From: an uncultured Clostridia bacterium
Lineage (GTDB): Bacteria > Bacillota > Clostridia > Oscillospirales > Ruminococcaceae
DNA length: 64,000 bases
Direction: 5' to 3'
NCBI GenBank assembly: GCA_947166275.1
Contig: CAMVDP010000004.1
Coordinates: 1 to 64,000 of the forward strand
Numbering within the stretch: the stretch's first letter is position 1; every line of letters begins with the position of its first letter. Both the position numbers and the translations under genes were made by a program. The notes below the pieces were generated by a model. It was not told the DNA's origin, ran no database searches, and saw only the letters and a list, made by a program, of their open reading frames with translations. Shown piece after piece: positions 18,104 through 27,765 of the stretch.

Positions 18104-18951
18104 AGAAAGTATTGATGATAACTACAGGCGGCACTGTCGCGGGAATGAATTCGGGGTTCGGACTTGTTCCGAGCATGGCGGGTGAAAAGCTCAAACCGAA
18201 TATAGAGGGCATAGATGTCACAGTGCTTGACCTGTTCTCGATAGACAGCTGCGACATAATGCCGGTCCATTGGCGCAGGATGTACAATGCGATAAACGAT
18301 AATCTTCCGGATTACGACGGCATTGTGATACTGCACGGAACAGATACCATGGCATACACGGGCGCGGTTCTCGCGTTTACGGTGGATACGGATAAGCCCG
18401 TCATACTTACAGGCTCCATGCTGCCTCCCGACGCTCCGGACAATGATGTTGCGCAGAACATAGAGCAGGCGACGCGCATAGCTGCGGGAGACGAATACAA
18501 GGGCGTTTACCTTGTGTTCGCCGGCCGCGTTATAAACGGCGGTGACATAGTCAAGATCAGCAGCTGTGAGAAGGATGCGTTCCGCAGCTATTCGGGGTTC
18601 GTACCGAAGAAAAAGTACAGCTTCCCGGCACGCAACGGACTGTTTCCGGCGGTGATACGTCTCACGCCGTTCACCTACGGACTTGATATAATGTCGATCG
18701 CGCAGGACAGAGCGGGTATCGTAATGGAGACCTACGGCGCGGGCGGTATCCCCGATAACGAGATAACGCTCGTTCTTGCCGAACTTTCAAAATCTATGCC
18801 GGTAGTCATAACAACATCCTGCTTCGGCGGTACTGACCTGTTCAGGTACGAGGTCGGCAGACGCGCTCTCGATGTGGGCGCGGTAGACGCCGACAAGCGC
18901 TCCACGGAATGTGCCGCGGTGGAGATGTGGCTCAGTGTTAATCAGAAATAA
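18100..18951 (+). CDS. L-asparaginase (type I-like)
   Basis: MITTGGTVAG, GIVILHGTDTMAYTG, VILTGSMLPPDAPDND. Confidence 0.92.
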   Translation: MKKVLMITTGGTVAGMNSGFGLVPSMAGEKLKPNIEGIDVTVLDLFSIDSCDIMPVHWRRMYNAINDNLPDYDGIVILHGTDTMAYTGAVLAFTVDTDKPVILTGSMLPPDAPDNDVAQNIEQATRIAAGDEYKGVYLVFAGRVINGGDIVKISSCEKDAFRSYSGFVPKKKYSFPARNGLFPAVIRLTPFTYGLDIMSIAQDRAGIVMETYGAGGIPDNEITLVLAELSKSMPVVITTSCFGGTDLFRYEVGRRALDVGAVDADKRSTECAAVEMWLSVNQK

Positions 18952-18981
18952 ATGCAATTCTGACAGTTAATACTTGCAAAA

Positions 18982-19115
18982 AACGGGAAAAAGGCGTTGA
19001 AAAATGTGCCGTATCAATGTGAAAACTGACGATCTCGAGGCTGAAAAGTGACAGTTTGCACAAATCGGCATACGGTTTCGCGGGCGCTGTCGCGCCAAAT
19101 GCCGATTTTCCCGTT
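18982..19115 (+). ncRNA. Candidate structured RNA of unknown class in ansA / leuA-like intergenic region
   Basis: Nested inverted repeats AACGGGAAAA (18982-18991)/TTTTCCCGTT (19106-19115), CCGTAT/ATACGG, AAACTG/CAGTTT, plus competing AAATCGGCAT/ATGCCGATTT; located upstream of the next promoter. Confidence 0.3.
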
Positions 19116-19121
19116 ATTTTG

Positions 19122-19150
19122 TTGACAAAGGCGCATAAGGGGAATATAAT
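19122..19150 (+). promoter_or_regulatory. Perfect-consensus sigmaA-type promoter
   Basis: TTGACA-N17-TATAAT. Confidence 0.85.
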
Positions 19151-19182
19151 TGATTTATCACACTGAAACGGAGAGATATACC

Positions 19183-20571
19183 ATGTCAGAAATAGCGCTC
19201 AGCGACAAGAGCAATCTGCTCGAACAGGATCCGTACAGATATGAGCTGCAGGATGTGCAGAAGCCGGAGCTGTTCAGAGAGATGTTCCCATATACCGAGG
19301 TGCCGAAGATAGCCTATAACTATCGCCGCGTGCCTATGAATATGCCCGAAAAGATATACATTACCGACACCACCTTCCGCGACGGTCAGCAGTCACGCGC
19401 ACCGTATACGACGGAGCAGATGGTACATATCTACAAGCTCCTGCATAAGCTCGGCGGCGAGAAAGGCATTATCCGACAGACCGAGTTCTTCGTTTACTCC
19501 GAAAAGGACAGGAAAGCGCTTGAGATGTGCATGGAGCTCGGGTATGACTTTCCGGAGATAACCACATGGATACGCGCTACCAAGTCTGACTTCGCGCTCG
19601 TACGTGATATCGGCATCAAGGAGACCGGTATACTCGTGAGCTGCTCGGACTATCATATATTTAACAAAATGGGACTTACCCGTAAGCAGGCGCTCGACAA
19701 GTACATCGGTATAATCTCCGATGCCATCGAGGCGGGGCTTCGTCCGCGCTGCCACTTCGAGGACATAACCCGTGCGGACTTCTACGGCTTCGTAGTGCCG
19801 TTCGCGTCGGCGCTGATGCGCCTTTCGGAGCAGAGCGGTATCCCGATAAAGATACGTGCCTGCGACACCATGGGCTACGGTGTTCCGTATCCCGGAGTAG
19901 CGCTTCCGCGAAGCGTTTCGGGCATCATCTACGGTCTTCAGCACTATGCGGGCGTACCCTGCGAGATGCTTGAATGGCACGGTCACAACGATTTCTACAA
20001 GGGCGTTGTCAATGCGTCCACGGCATGGCTGTACGGCGCACAGGCTGTCAACTGCTCGCTGCTCGGCATAGGCGAGAGGACCGGTAACGTACCGCTCGAA
20101 GCCATGGTATTCGAGTACGCACAGCTCCGCGGCACGTTCGACGGCATGGAGCCGCGCGTCATCACCGAGATATCGGATTACATCGTGAAGGAGACCAATT
20201 ATGATCTCCCGCCCATGACACCGTTCGTGGGCAGGAACTTCAACCTCACCCGTGCGGGAATACATGCCGACGGTCTTCTCAAAGACCCCGAGATATACAA
20301 CATCTTTGATACCGAGACTATACTCGACCGCCCGCCGCTCGTTGCGGTGAGCAACGTTTCCGGGCTCGCGGGTATAGCGCTGTGGATAAACAACTACTAC
20401 CGTCTCCCCGCGGATAAGGCAGTGAGCAAGAAGGAACCGTTCATCGCGGAGATCAAGGAATGGATCGATGCGCAGTATGATGCGGGCCGAGTTACCGTCA
20501 TAAGCGACGAGGAAATGATAGAGCAGATAAAGATATACGGCGGCGATTTCCTGAACAGAATACTGGGATGA
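19183..20571 (+). CDS. Isopropylmalate/homocitrate synthase-family (DRE-TIM) enzyme; possible Re-citrate synthase
   Basis: ITDTTFRDGQQSRAPYT, HGHNDFYKGVVNASTAWLYGAQAVNCSLLGIGERTGNVPLEAM. Confidence 0.85.
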   Translation: MSEIALSDKSNLLEQDPYRYELQDVQKPELFREMFPYTEVPKIAYNYRRVPMNMPEKIYITDTTFRDGQQSRAPYTTEQMVHIYKLLHKLGGEKGIIRQTEFFVYSEKDRKALEMCMELGYDFPEITTWIRATKSDFALVRDIGIKETGILVSCSDYHIFNKMGLTRKQALDKYIGIISDAIEAGLRPRCHFEDITRADFYGFVVPFASALMRLSEQSGIPIKIRACDTMGYGVPYPGVALPRSVSGIIYGLQHYAGVPCEMLEWHGHNDFYKGVVNASTAWLYGAQAVNCSLLGIGERTGNVPLEAMVFEYAQLRGTFDGMEPRVITEISDYIVKETNYDLPPMTPFVGRNFNLTRAGIHADGLLKDPEIYNIFDTETILDRPPLVAVSNVSGLAGIALWINNYYRLPADKAVSKKEPFIAEIKEWIDAQYDAGRVTVISDEEMIEQIKIYGGDFLNRILG

Positions 20572-20595
20572 ACGATTTCAGCTTTCCTGCAGCGC

Positions 20596-20624
20596 TTGAC
20601 AATTCTGTGGTATCGTGATATAAT
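20596..20624 (+). promoter_or_regulatory. Perfect-consensus sigmaA-type promoter
   Basis: TTGACA-N17-TATAAT. Confidence 0.8.
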
Positions 20625-20668
20625 ATTATCCGGGGATCTGATCTGGACAGACAAGAAAGGACAGAATT

Positions 20669-21088
20669 ATGAAAAAGTGTATCAACTGCGGAGCTGATAA
20701 TAAAAACGAGAATACCTTCTGCAGCACCTGCGGAGGCAGCAATTTCGAGAGCCCTTACAGCACCGACGCGCCCGGCGTGCAGCCGCCATTGCCCGTACCG
20801 CCGCAGCCGCCGGTCTATGGTGAGCCGAGAAAGCCTTTTGGCATATTCGATGTGTTCACGATACTCGGTTTTGTATCATCGATCGTCGGACTCATGTGCA
20901 TCTGGGTAGTGCTTGAACCGCTGGCTATGGTAAGCTCGATACTCGGTTTCTTCAAGGGCGGACGCTATAAAGGTCTTGCCGCGGCAGGCTTTGTCATCGC
21001 GCTCATCGCGTTTATAATACAGCTCTTCACAGCGCTGTACAACGGCAACGTTATCGGCAAGTGGGCGATAGAGGGCGTTCTTCACTGA
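20669..21088 (+). CDS. Zinc-ribbon membrane protein (DUF4190-like)
   Basis: MKKCINCGADNKNENTFCSTCGG, proline-rich linker, two TM segments. Confidence 0.8.
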   Translation: MKKCINCGADNKNENTFCSTCGGSNFESPYSTDAPGVQPPLPVPPQPPVYGEPRKPFGIFDVFTILGFVSSIVGLMCIWVVLEPLAMVSSILGFFKGGRYKGLAAAGFVIALIAFIIQLFTALYNGNVIGKWAIEGVLH

Positions 21089-21180
21089 TAGAAGCGCTCA
21101 AACATAATTAATAACTACAGGACGTAGCAAAGAAGGTTTCCGGAAGCGCGTATGATGCGCGCGTAAAAGAAACCTTTGAA

Positions 21181-21218
21181 AAACGGGGTATCCTTTTCTG
21201 AAGGATACCCCGTTTTTT
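21181..21218. terminator. Bidirectional terminator
   Basis: AAACGGGGTATCCTT-TTCTG-AAGGATACCCCGTTTTTT between convergent genes. Confidence 0.88.
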
Positions 21219-21245
21219 ATGCAAAGTTCAGATCGCGGTCTGAAG

Positions 21246-22463
21246 TCAGATCTTTGCCTTGTGGAATACTTTCTTGCCCTTGCGGATGATGACCTGATCC
21301 TTTATCTCGATCTGCGCCGTCGGGTCGGTGATCTTAACATCGTCTATCAGCAGTCCGCCGCCGCTTATGATCTCTCTGCCCTCACGCTTCGACTGTACGA
21401 GCTTTGTGAGAGTGAGCAGGTCGAGCACGCCGATCTTGCCGTCGGTGAGCGCATCAGCGGGAACTATGGTGGTGGGCATGTTCTCCGCATCGCCCGAGCC
21501 GCCGCCGAACATGTTCTTCGCAGCCTGCAGAGCCTTGTTTGCTTCGTCCTCGCCGTGTATCATCTTGGTGAGCTCGAACGCGAGAAGCTCTTTTGCCTTG
21601 TTGAAGTCCGCGCCCTCCATGTGCTTCTCCATTTCCTCGATCTCCTCGATCGGCACGAATGTGAGCAGCTTCAGGCACTTGATGACATCAGCGTCCGCAA
21701 CGTTGCGCCAGTATTGGAAGAACTCGTATGGGCTGGTCTTTTCCGCGTCGAGCCACACAGCACCCTTTTCGGTCTTGCCCATTTTCTTGCCCTCGGAGTT
21801 GAGCAGCAGGGTAATGGTCATAGCGTACGCGTCCTTGCCAAGCTTCTTTCTGATAAGCTCTGTACCGCCGAGCATATTGCTCCACTGGTCGTCGCCGCCG
21901 AACTGCATGTTGCAGCCGTATTTCTGGTAGAGCATGTAGAAGTCGTAGCTCTGCATTATCATGTAGTTGAATTCAAGGAAGGTAAGGCCGCGCTCCATAC
22001 GCTGTTTGTAGCACTCCGCGCGGAGCATGTTATTTACCGAGAAGCACGCGCCTACCTCGCGCAGAAGCTCCATGTAGTTGAGCCCGAGTATCCAGTCGGC
22101 GTTGTTGACCATGAGAGCCTTGCCCTCGCCGAACTCGATGAAGCGGCTCATCTGCTTCTTGAAGCATTCGATGTTGTGGTCTATGTCCTCTTTTGTGAGC
22201 ATCTTTCTCATATCGGTTTTACCGGACGGGTCTCCGATAAGACCTGTACCGCCTCCGAGCAGCGCGATAGGTCTGTTTCCCGCGAGCTGCATACGCTTCA
22301 TGAGACACAGCGCCATGAAGTGACCTACGTGCAGGCTGTCCGCTGTGGGGTCGAAGCCGATGTAGAATACTGCCTTGCCGTTGTTGATAAGATCGGCGAT
22401 CTCTTTCTCGTCCGTGAGCTGGGCAAGCAGCCCGCGGCGCTGTAATTCTTCATAAACTGTCAT
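21246..22463 (-). CDS. tyrS: Tyrosyl-tRNA synthetase
   Basis: YIGFDPTADSLHVGHFMAL, MQSYDF..L, KMGKTEKGAVWLD, S4 domain at C-terminus. Confidence 0.97.
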   Translation of the reverse strand: MTVYEELQRRGLLAQLTDEKEIADLINNGKAVFYIGFDPTADSLHVGHFMALCLMKRMQLAGNRPIALLGGGTGLIGDPSGKTDMRKMLTKEDIDHNIECFKKQMSRFIEFGEGKALMVNNADWILGLNYMELLREVGACFSVNNMLRAECYKQRMERGLTFLEFNYMIMQSYDFYMLYQKYGCNMQFGGDDQWSNMLGGTELIRKKLGKDAYAMTITLLLNSEGKKMGKTEKGAVWLDAEKTSPYEFFQYWRNVADADVIKCLKLLTFVPIEEIEEMEKHMEGADFNKAKELLAFELTKMIHGEDEANKALQAAKNMFGGGSGDAENMPTTIVPADALTDGKIGVLDLLTLTKLVQSKREGREIISGGGLLIDDVKITDPTAQIEIKDQVIIRKGKKVFHKAKI

Positions 22464-22516
22464 AATGTTGTTTCCTTTCCTTATATGCCCGGGGCGTGAC
22501 TGTCCGCCGGGTCTTG

Positions 22517-22984
22517 TTATACTATGTACTGCATTTTATAGTTCTTCACGAACATCCCGTTCGCTTTGTAGAATTCCTGTGCGCCGGTATTCTGCGCGTT
22601 GACACCGAGTTCCACGAACTTTGCGTCCTGTTCCCTGGCGAAAGCCTTCACCCCGTCCAGCAGTGCCGAGCCGATGCCCTTATGCTGCGCGTTTTCCGCG
22701 ACGCAAAGCTCATTCACTTCGATGAACGTGAACGGAAGTATCTCTCCCGCGCCCTTGCTCGTGTCGCATATCGAGAGCGCCGCGTACCCGTCGGTGATAC
22801 CGTCATTCTCGGATATAAGGATCCGCTTGTCCGGCTGTGTGAGGTACACTGCCATAAGCTTGTCAAATACAGGCTGTTCTATGGGCGCGAAGATGTCGGG
22901 ACGGTATCCGATATGCTGGATATGAAGCTGTTCATGCAGAACGTTTATCCCCGCGAGGTCGTTCATATCAGCAAATCTGATCAT
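22517..22984 (-). CDS. GNAT-family N-acetyltransferase
   Basis: INELCVAENAQHKGIGSALLDGVKAFAREQDAKFVELGVNAQNTGAQEFYKANGMF-type motif. Confidence 0.9.
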   Translation of the reverse strand: MIRFADMNDLAGINVLHEQLHIQHIGYRPDIFAPIEQPVFDKLMAVYLTQPDKRILISENDGITDGYAALSICDTSKGAGEILPFTFIEVNELCVAENAQHKGIGSALLDGVKAFAREQDAKFVELGVNAQNTGAQEFYKANGMFVKNYKMQYIV

Positions 22985-23063
22985 AAACGCTCCTCCCGGT
23001 ATTCATAGGACATGGTATCGTCGGGCGATATCACTTCTATCACGACCTTTCAGTGTAAGAGTG

Positions 23064-23831
23064 TTATGTATTTCTTTTGTAGATTGCGAGCATGCCCTTG
23101 AGCAGCAGATCGGCATCGTATACCATTTTGCTGCTGCAGTAGGGCATAACGAGGGGAGAGTATCCTCCCGTAGCCACGACGGATCTGACAGAACCCATTT
23201 CCTTGCCGAAGCGAGCCACAAAGCCGTCGATCATGGCAGCCATGCCGATTATGACGCCGGCGCGCATACTGTCGGTGGTGTTGGTGCCTATGGTATGGTT
23301 CACCGTGCCGCCGCTTATGAGCGGCAGTGCTGCCGTGCCGGATGAGAGTGCCTTGAACGCCATTTCGACTCCGACGGAGATCACACCGCCGAGGAAATCG
23401 CCCTTCTCGCTTACCGCGAGCACCTTGCTTGCGGTGCCGAGGTCTACCACTATCGCGGGCAGAGTGTAGTATGACTTAGCCGCAACACCTGCGCAGCACA
23501 TATCCGCGCCGAGGGTCGCGGGGTCGTCGATGCGTATGTTGAGTCCTGTCTTTACTCCGGGTCCCACCACCATGCAGTCTATCCCGAACAGTCTGCGCAC
23601 GGAGGTCTTTATCTGCTCCGTCACGGGAGGCACCACAGACGAGACGATAGCCGCGGTGATCTCCTTTACCGGTATATCGTTGAGCCGCAGGTGTTCAAGT
23701 ATGAGCACCGTGTACTCGTCAGCCATTCTTGAAGCTTTTGTCTCAATGCGCATACCGAAAACAAGGCTCTCGTTTTCATCGAACGCGCCGAGCACCGTGT
23801 TGGTGTTTCCGACATCAATTGTCATCAGCAT
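23064..23831 (-). CDS. coaX: Type III pantothenate kinase
   Basis: MLMTIDVGNTNTVLGAF...VVDLGTASKVLAV...GGVISVGVEMAFKAL. Confidence 0.95.
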   Translation of the reverse strand: MLMTIDVGNTNTVLGAFDENESLVFGMRIETKASRMADEYTVLILEHLRLNDIPVKEITAAIVSSVVPPVTEQIKTSVRRLFGIDCMVVGPGVKTGLNIRIDDPATLGADMCCAGVAAKSYYTLPAIVVDLGTASKVLAVSEKGDFLGGVISVGVEMAFKALSSGTAALPLISGGTVNHTIGTNTTDSMRAGVIIGMAAMIDGFVARFGKEMGSVRSVVATGGYSPLVMPYCSSKMVYDADLLLKGMLAIYKRNT

Positions 23832-23854
23832 AATTCAGTTTCCTCCGTTTCCGG

Positions 23855-26776
23855 TCATATCATCCACTCGCCGCCGCCGTCTTTCGGGCGGAATATGTCG
23901 AGCAGCTTGTTCTCATCGGCTTCTTCGCCGCTGTTGCTGTTTTCCTGATCGTTGCCTTGATCGCTGTTATCCCGCTTGTCGTCGCTGCCATCGGAGCTTG
24001 GCCTGTCGCTTTCGGCGGTGCCTGACATGAGTAGTTCATTTTCCTCGTTGAGTCCGTGCTGCAGAGCATCGGTCAGGCGCGCGCGGAAGTACTTGTTATA
24101 AATGAATATCATTATCCCGAAGAGCACGAGCCCCGAGAACGAAACGATCAGCGCAAGCGGATATCCGGCGGTGGTAAATCTGAATTCGATCGTATGCTGA
24201 CCGGGTTCGAGCTCCACTGTGAGCAGCGAGTCAAGGCAGATCTGATACGAGGTCTTATTGCCGTCCACAAAGACCTCCCAGCCCTTTTCGTCGGGTATCG
24301 AAGTGAACAGTGCGCATTTCTCCGCGGTATTGACTGTGACCTTCATCTCCGTGGGTGTCGGGCGTTCGCAGACGGTCGCTGCGTTGCGGTCGATGAGCGT
24401 CTGAAGGTCTCTCTTGATGTCCTGCTCATTGATGTATACGAACTGGGCTTCTCTGAAATACAGCTCGTCACGGGTGAGCGTAAGACCTATAGTGACCTGT
24501 TCGCCCTGGGTGAAGTCACCGATCTTCATTATGCTGTTATTGTCGCCTTCGAAGTAGGTGCCGAGGAAGGTCTTGCGGTTCAGCCATACATTGACCGTGC
24601 GTTCGTACTTCGACGGCAGGTACATATACAGAGACGATGTCACCGGCATATTGAGGGTGTATACTATCTCCGCGTTCTTGCCTTTTTCCACGACCTTGAA
24701 GCTGTGGTGGCCGTCGGTGGTCTTTCCCTGCGTTACGTTGGTCTTTTCGAGGGTAACGGGAGTTTTTTCGCTGTTGGTTATGCGCTTGAAGTAGTTTGGA
24801 ACATTATCCTTGCCTATCATCGCCGAGAGCAGCATGTTCTGGTTCTCGAAGGGATCGTCATCCTCAAGCTCAAGGTCAAGGTATTTGCTGTCGACGAGAT
24901 AAGCCATTGGCAGTGCGGATTCGTTCCGCTTCACAGTTATGTCATCGGCGGATTTCAGCTTCGCCGTGCTGTTGTCGGGGCAGGAAAGCTCGTATTTCAC
25001 GCCGAACAGGCTCTTGGTTATCTCGGTGTTGCCCGAATAGCGGGTGTAGTGGCTGCGGGCGCTGAATCCGAGCCTGCCGAGCAGCTGTATCGGTTTGGTG
25101 TTGAGTGTGCTGGAGCTGTGGGAAAGCCCGTACATATTGAGCGCCATGGGGTCGTTGACCGTGCGGAAGTAAGTCTTTTCTATGCGATAGAAGCCGGGGT
25201 CTTCTTTTTTTATCTTTTCCACGACGCTGCGTGAGGGCTGTATCACACTGTTGTATGACGGGCGGGTGGAGTAGACGATATCCTGATGCTGGCGGTATAT
25301 TTGCGCTATCGTGTTGTAGAAGCACTCCGCGCCGAGGATCACGCAGAGCAGTACCGTCGCGCTCCTGCGCTTGCCGAGCTTGTCTTTGAGCTGTATCAGC
25401 GCCGCCGCCACGAGCAGCAGCACGAACATCGCGGGAAGTACTACCGTGAGCCCGTCCATTGTATCGCGTTTGATATCCTCAAGGTAGTTGTCGGTGTTCT
25501 CTATGATGAGCAGCACCACGAACCACGCGAGAGCAATGACTCCGAGCCGCTTTTTGGGTATGCTCTTCATTTCGTTGAACGCCTGCGCCGCGAATGTGGC
25601 GATAAGGAACGACAGCATGAAGCTGTACCGGTATGGGAGCCAGTTCGGGAGCTGGCCGCCGTGCCATATCATATCCACCTGCTTGATGTACATGGAAACG
25701 CAGAGGATCGAGATGATGACTGCCGCACCGATACGGTCGCGTCCGCGTATCTTCTTCATGAAGAAAAAGCACGGAAGCAGCATTATCACTATGGTACCGC
25801 AGTATATGAACGGCAGGCCGCTCATACGGCAGGTGTCGTATGTCGCCGGGAACAGCTTGTCGAGCATCTCTATAAAATGGAAGTTCGTGGTTATCGACTT
25901 CGACTCGGTGACGTTCGCGGAGAAATCGAACTTTCCGTATGAAAGCGAATTATACACCGGCAGCAGCATGAATGCCGACATCATCACCGAAACAACGGCG
26001 ACTCCCGTGAACAGCAGCCCTCGCTGAATAAACACTTTGTACAGCTTCGGGCGGTGTGAAACGCAGGCATAGTACAGAAAATATATCGCGGAGAAGATGC
26101 CTATCATGTAGCCGATGTAGAAGCAGGTCACGAACGCGTACACAAGCGATATCGTGCACATGATGAACCTGCCGTCGTCGATCAGCTTCTCAATGCCGTA
26201 GACCACTATCGGCAGTATCATCACGCCGTCCAGCCACATCGGGTTCATGGTCTGTTCAAGCGTGTAGGCGCTCAACGCATAGCAGGTGGAGAATATCACC
26301 GTTGTTAGTCTTCCGAGTCCCTTGCCGCGGCTGAGATATATCGCCATACAGAGTCCTATGGCACCCACCTTGGTCACCATCATGGTGAGTAAACCTTCGG
26401 TTATACACTCCCGCGGCCAGATCCACACGAGAAGGTTGAAGGGGCTCGCGAGATAATAACCGACGATGCCCATGAATTCGCCGGAGAGATTTCTGCTCCA
26501 GGAGTAGAAAATACTTTCCTTGCCCGCGAAGACATCGTACATATAATCATAGTAGTAAACGTACTGCCCGTTCAGGTCAAGCGACAGCACCGAGCGCTCA
26601 CCGAAAGGGAAAACTCCGAATATGAAGTAGGATATCAGCAGGATAAGGCATGGCGCGGCGAAGGATATCCAAAGCTGTTTGTCCGAGACAAAGAAGCGCT
26701 TTATGCCGTTTTTCGCGTATCCGACGTACTCGCTCACGAAGAACGAGAAGCTTCCGGAGTTAGCTGTTCTTTCCAT
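23855..26776 (-). CDS. YfhO-family multi-TM membrane protein
   Basis: ~970 aa, many TM segments, LDLNGQYVYYYDYMYDV, WLDGVMILPIVVYGIEKLI, C-terminal YfhO-like domain. Confidence 0.88.
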   Translation of the reverse strand: MERTANSGSFSFFVSEYVGYAKNGIKRFFVSDKQLWISFAAPCLILLISYFIFGVFPFGERSVLSLDLNGQYVYYYDYMYDVFAGKESIFYSWSRNLSGEFMGIVGYYLASPFNLLVWIWPRECITEGLLTMMVTKVGAIGLCMAIYLSRGKGLGRLTTVIFSTCYALSAYTLEQTMNPMWLDGVMILPIVVYGIEKLIDDGRFIMCTISLVYAFVTCFYIGYMIGIFSAIYFLYYACVSHRPKLYKVFIQRGLLFTGVAVVSVMMSAFMLLPVYNSLSYGKFDFSANVTESKSITTNFHFIEMLDKLFPATYDTCRMSGLPFIYCGTIVIMLLPCFFFMKKIRGRDRIGAAVIISILCVSMYIKQVDMIWHGGQLPNWLPYRYSFMLSFLIATFAAQAFNEMKSIPKKRLGVIALAWFVVLLIIENTDNYLEDIKRDTMDGLTVVLPAMFVLLLVAAALIQLKDKLGKRRSATVLLCVILGAECFYNTIAQIYRQHQDIVYSTRPSYNSVIQPSRSVVEKIKKEDPGFYRIEKTYFRTVNDPMALNMYGLSHSSSTLNTKPIQLLGRLGFSARSHYTRYSGNTEITKSLFGVKYELSCPDNSTAKLKSADDITVKRNESALPMAYLVDSKYLDLELEDDDPFENQNMLLSAMIGKDNVPNYFKRITNSEKTPVTLEKTNVTQGKTTDGHHSFKVVEKGKNAEIVYTLNMPVTSSLYMYLPSKYERTVNVWLNRKTFLGTYFEGDNNSIMKIGDFTQGEQVTIGLTLTRDELYFREAQFVYINEQDIKRDLQTLIDRNAATVCERPTPTEMKVTVNTAEKCALFTSIPDEKGWEVFVDGNKTSYQICLDSLLTVELEPGQHTIEFRFTTAGYPLALIVSFSGLVLFGIMIFIYNKYFRARLTDALQHGLNEENELLMSGTAESDRPSSDGSDDKRDNSDQGNDQENSNSGEEADENKLLDIFRPKDGGGEWMI

Positions 26777-27719
26777 TTGCCGAGTTTTGTTCCTTTCTCT
26801 CTTTGTCCTTTGTGTCCGCCGAGATTATATATCTCGGTCTGTATTTTATCTCTTCGTATATCTTTGACATATAGTAGCCGATGATACCGAGTCCTATCAT
26901 AATTATCGACGCGGACAGAAGTATCAGCATATACGCGGTGGTGAAGCCTTCGAGCGACTGACCGCCGAAGTATTTCACAAGGCTCTGTATGCCTATGACT
27001 GCCGCGAATATCAGGAACAGCACGCCAAGAAACGTTATTATGTGCATGGGGAAGTTCGTGAAGCTCGTGATGTTGTTGAGCGCGAACTTCATTAGCTTGC
27101 GGAAGTTCCATTTTGTGGTGCCTGCCTGTCTCGGTGCGACCTCGAACTCTATCTTCGCGGTCCGGAACCCCACCCAGCTTGAAAGCGCCCGGAAGAAAGT
27201 GATCCGCTCCGGCAGGTCATTGAGCGCGTCTATCACCTTTCTGTCCATGAGCTTGAAGTCGCTTGCGCGGTCGAGGTCTACATCCGAGGAGCGCTTCATG
27301 ATGCGGTAAAACCACTTCGCGAAGAGCTTGTGCGCGAGGCTTTCCTTGCCGCGGCTGGATTTCACCGCTTCGACCACTTCAAAGCCCTGCTCATCGTGCA
27401 TTGCCAGCATCTGCGGTATCAGCTCCGGCGGATGCTGGAGATCGCAGTCCATGACCACTGCGCAGTCACCGATACAGCGCTTCAGCCCGGCGAATATCGC
27501 GCCTTCCTTGCCGAAGTTTCGCGAGAAGTGCAGTCCGCGTATGGAGCTGTTCTGCTCCGAGAGCTTTTGTATGAGCTGCCAAGTATTATCCTTCGAGCCA
27601 TCGTCCACAAACATCAGCTCGTATTCTATGCCGTTGTCCCGCAATATCCCCGAGAGCACAGCGGCTGTGTTTTCAATGTTTTCCTGCTCGTTGAAAGCGG
27701 GAACTATCACCGATAGCAT
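26760..27719 (-). CDS. GT2 glycosyltransferase (CsbB/GtrB/DPM1-like) with C-terminal TM helices
   Basis: MLSVIVPAFNEQENIENTAAVL...FVDDGSKDNTWQLI...AVVMDCDLQHPPELIPQM...SDFKLMDRKV. Confidence 0.93.
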   Translation of the reverse strand: MLSVIVPAFNEQENIENTAAVLSGILRDNGIEYELMFVDDGSKDNTWQLIQKLSEQNSSIRGLHFSRNFGKEGAIFAGLKRCIGDCAVVMDCDLQHPPELIPQMLAMHDEQGFEVVEAVKSSRGKESLAHKLFAKWFYRIMKRSSDVDLDRASDFKLMDRKVIDALNDLPERITFFRALSSWVGFRTAKIEFEVAPRQAGTTKWNFRKLMKFALNNITSFTNFPMHIITFLGVLFLIFAAVIGIQSLVKYFGGQSLEGFTTAYMLILLSASIIMIGLGIIGYYMSKIYEEIKYRPRYIISADTKDKERKEQNSANGKNS

Positions 27720-27765
27720 ATCTTTACTTATCTCCGTTGTCTATGATCGTTCCGGGTGCGCCCGG

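Noticed and set aside
20669-21088. Zinc-ribbon/DUF4190-like protein as something novel
   Set aside because: Common architecture in Firmicutes.
21121-21180. AAGGTTTC...GAAACCTT with inner GCGCG repeats as a separate small RNA
   Set aside because: Could simply be 3' UTR structure next to a strong terminator; no promoter of its own was seen.
21219-22445. 408-aa plus-strand ORF
   Set aside because: Fully antisense to tyrS.
24056-25942. Long plus-strand ORFs opposite the YfhO-family gene
   Set aside because: Shadow ORFs caused by GC-biased third positions.
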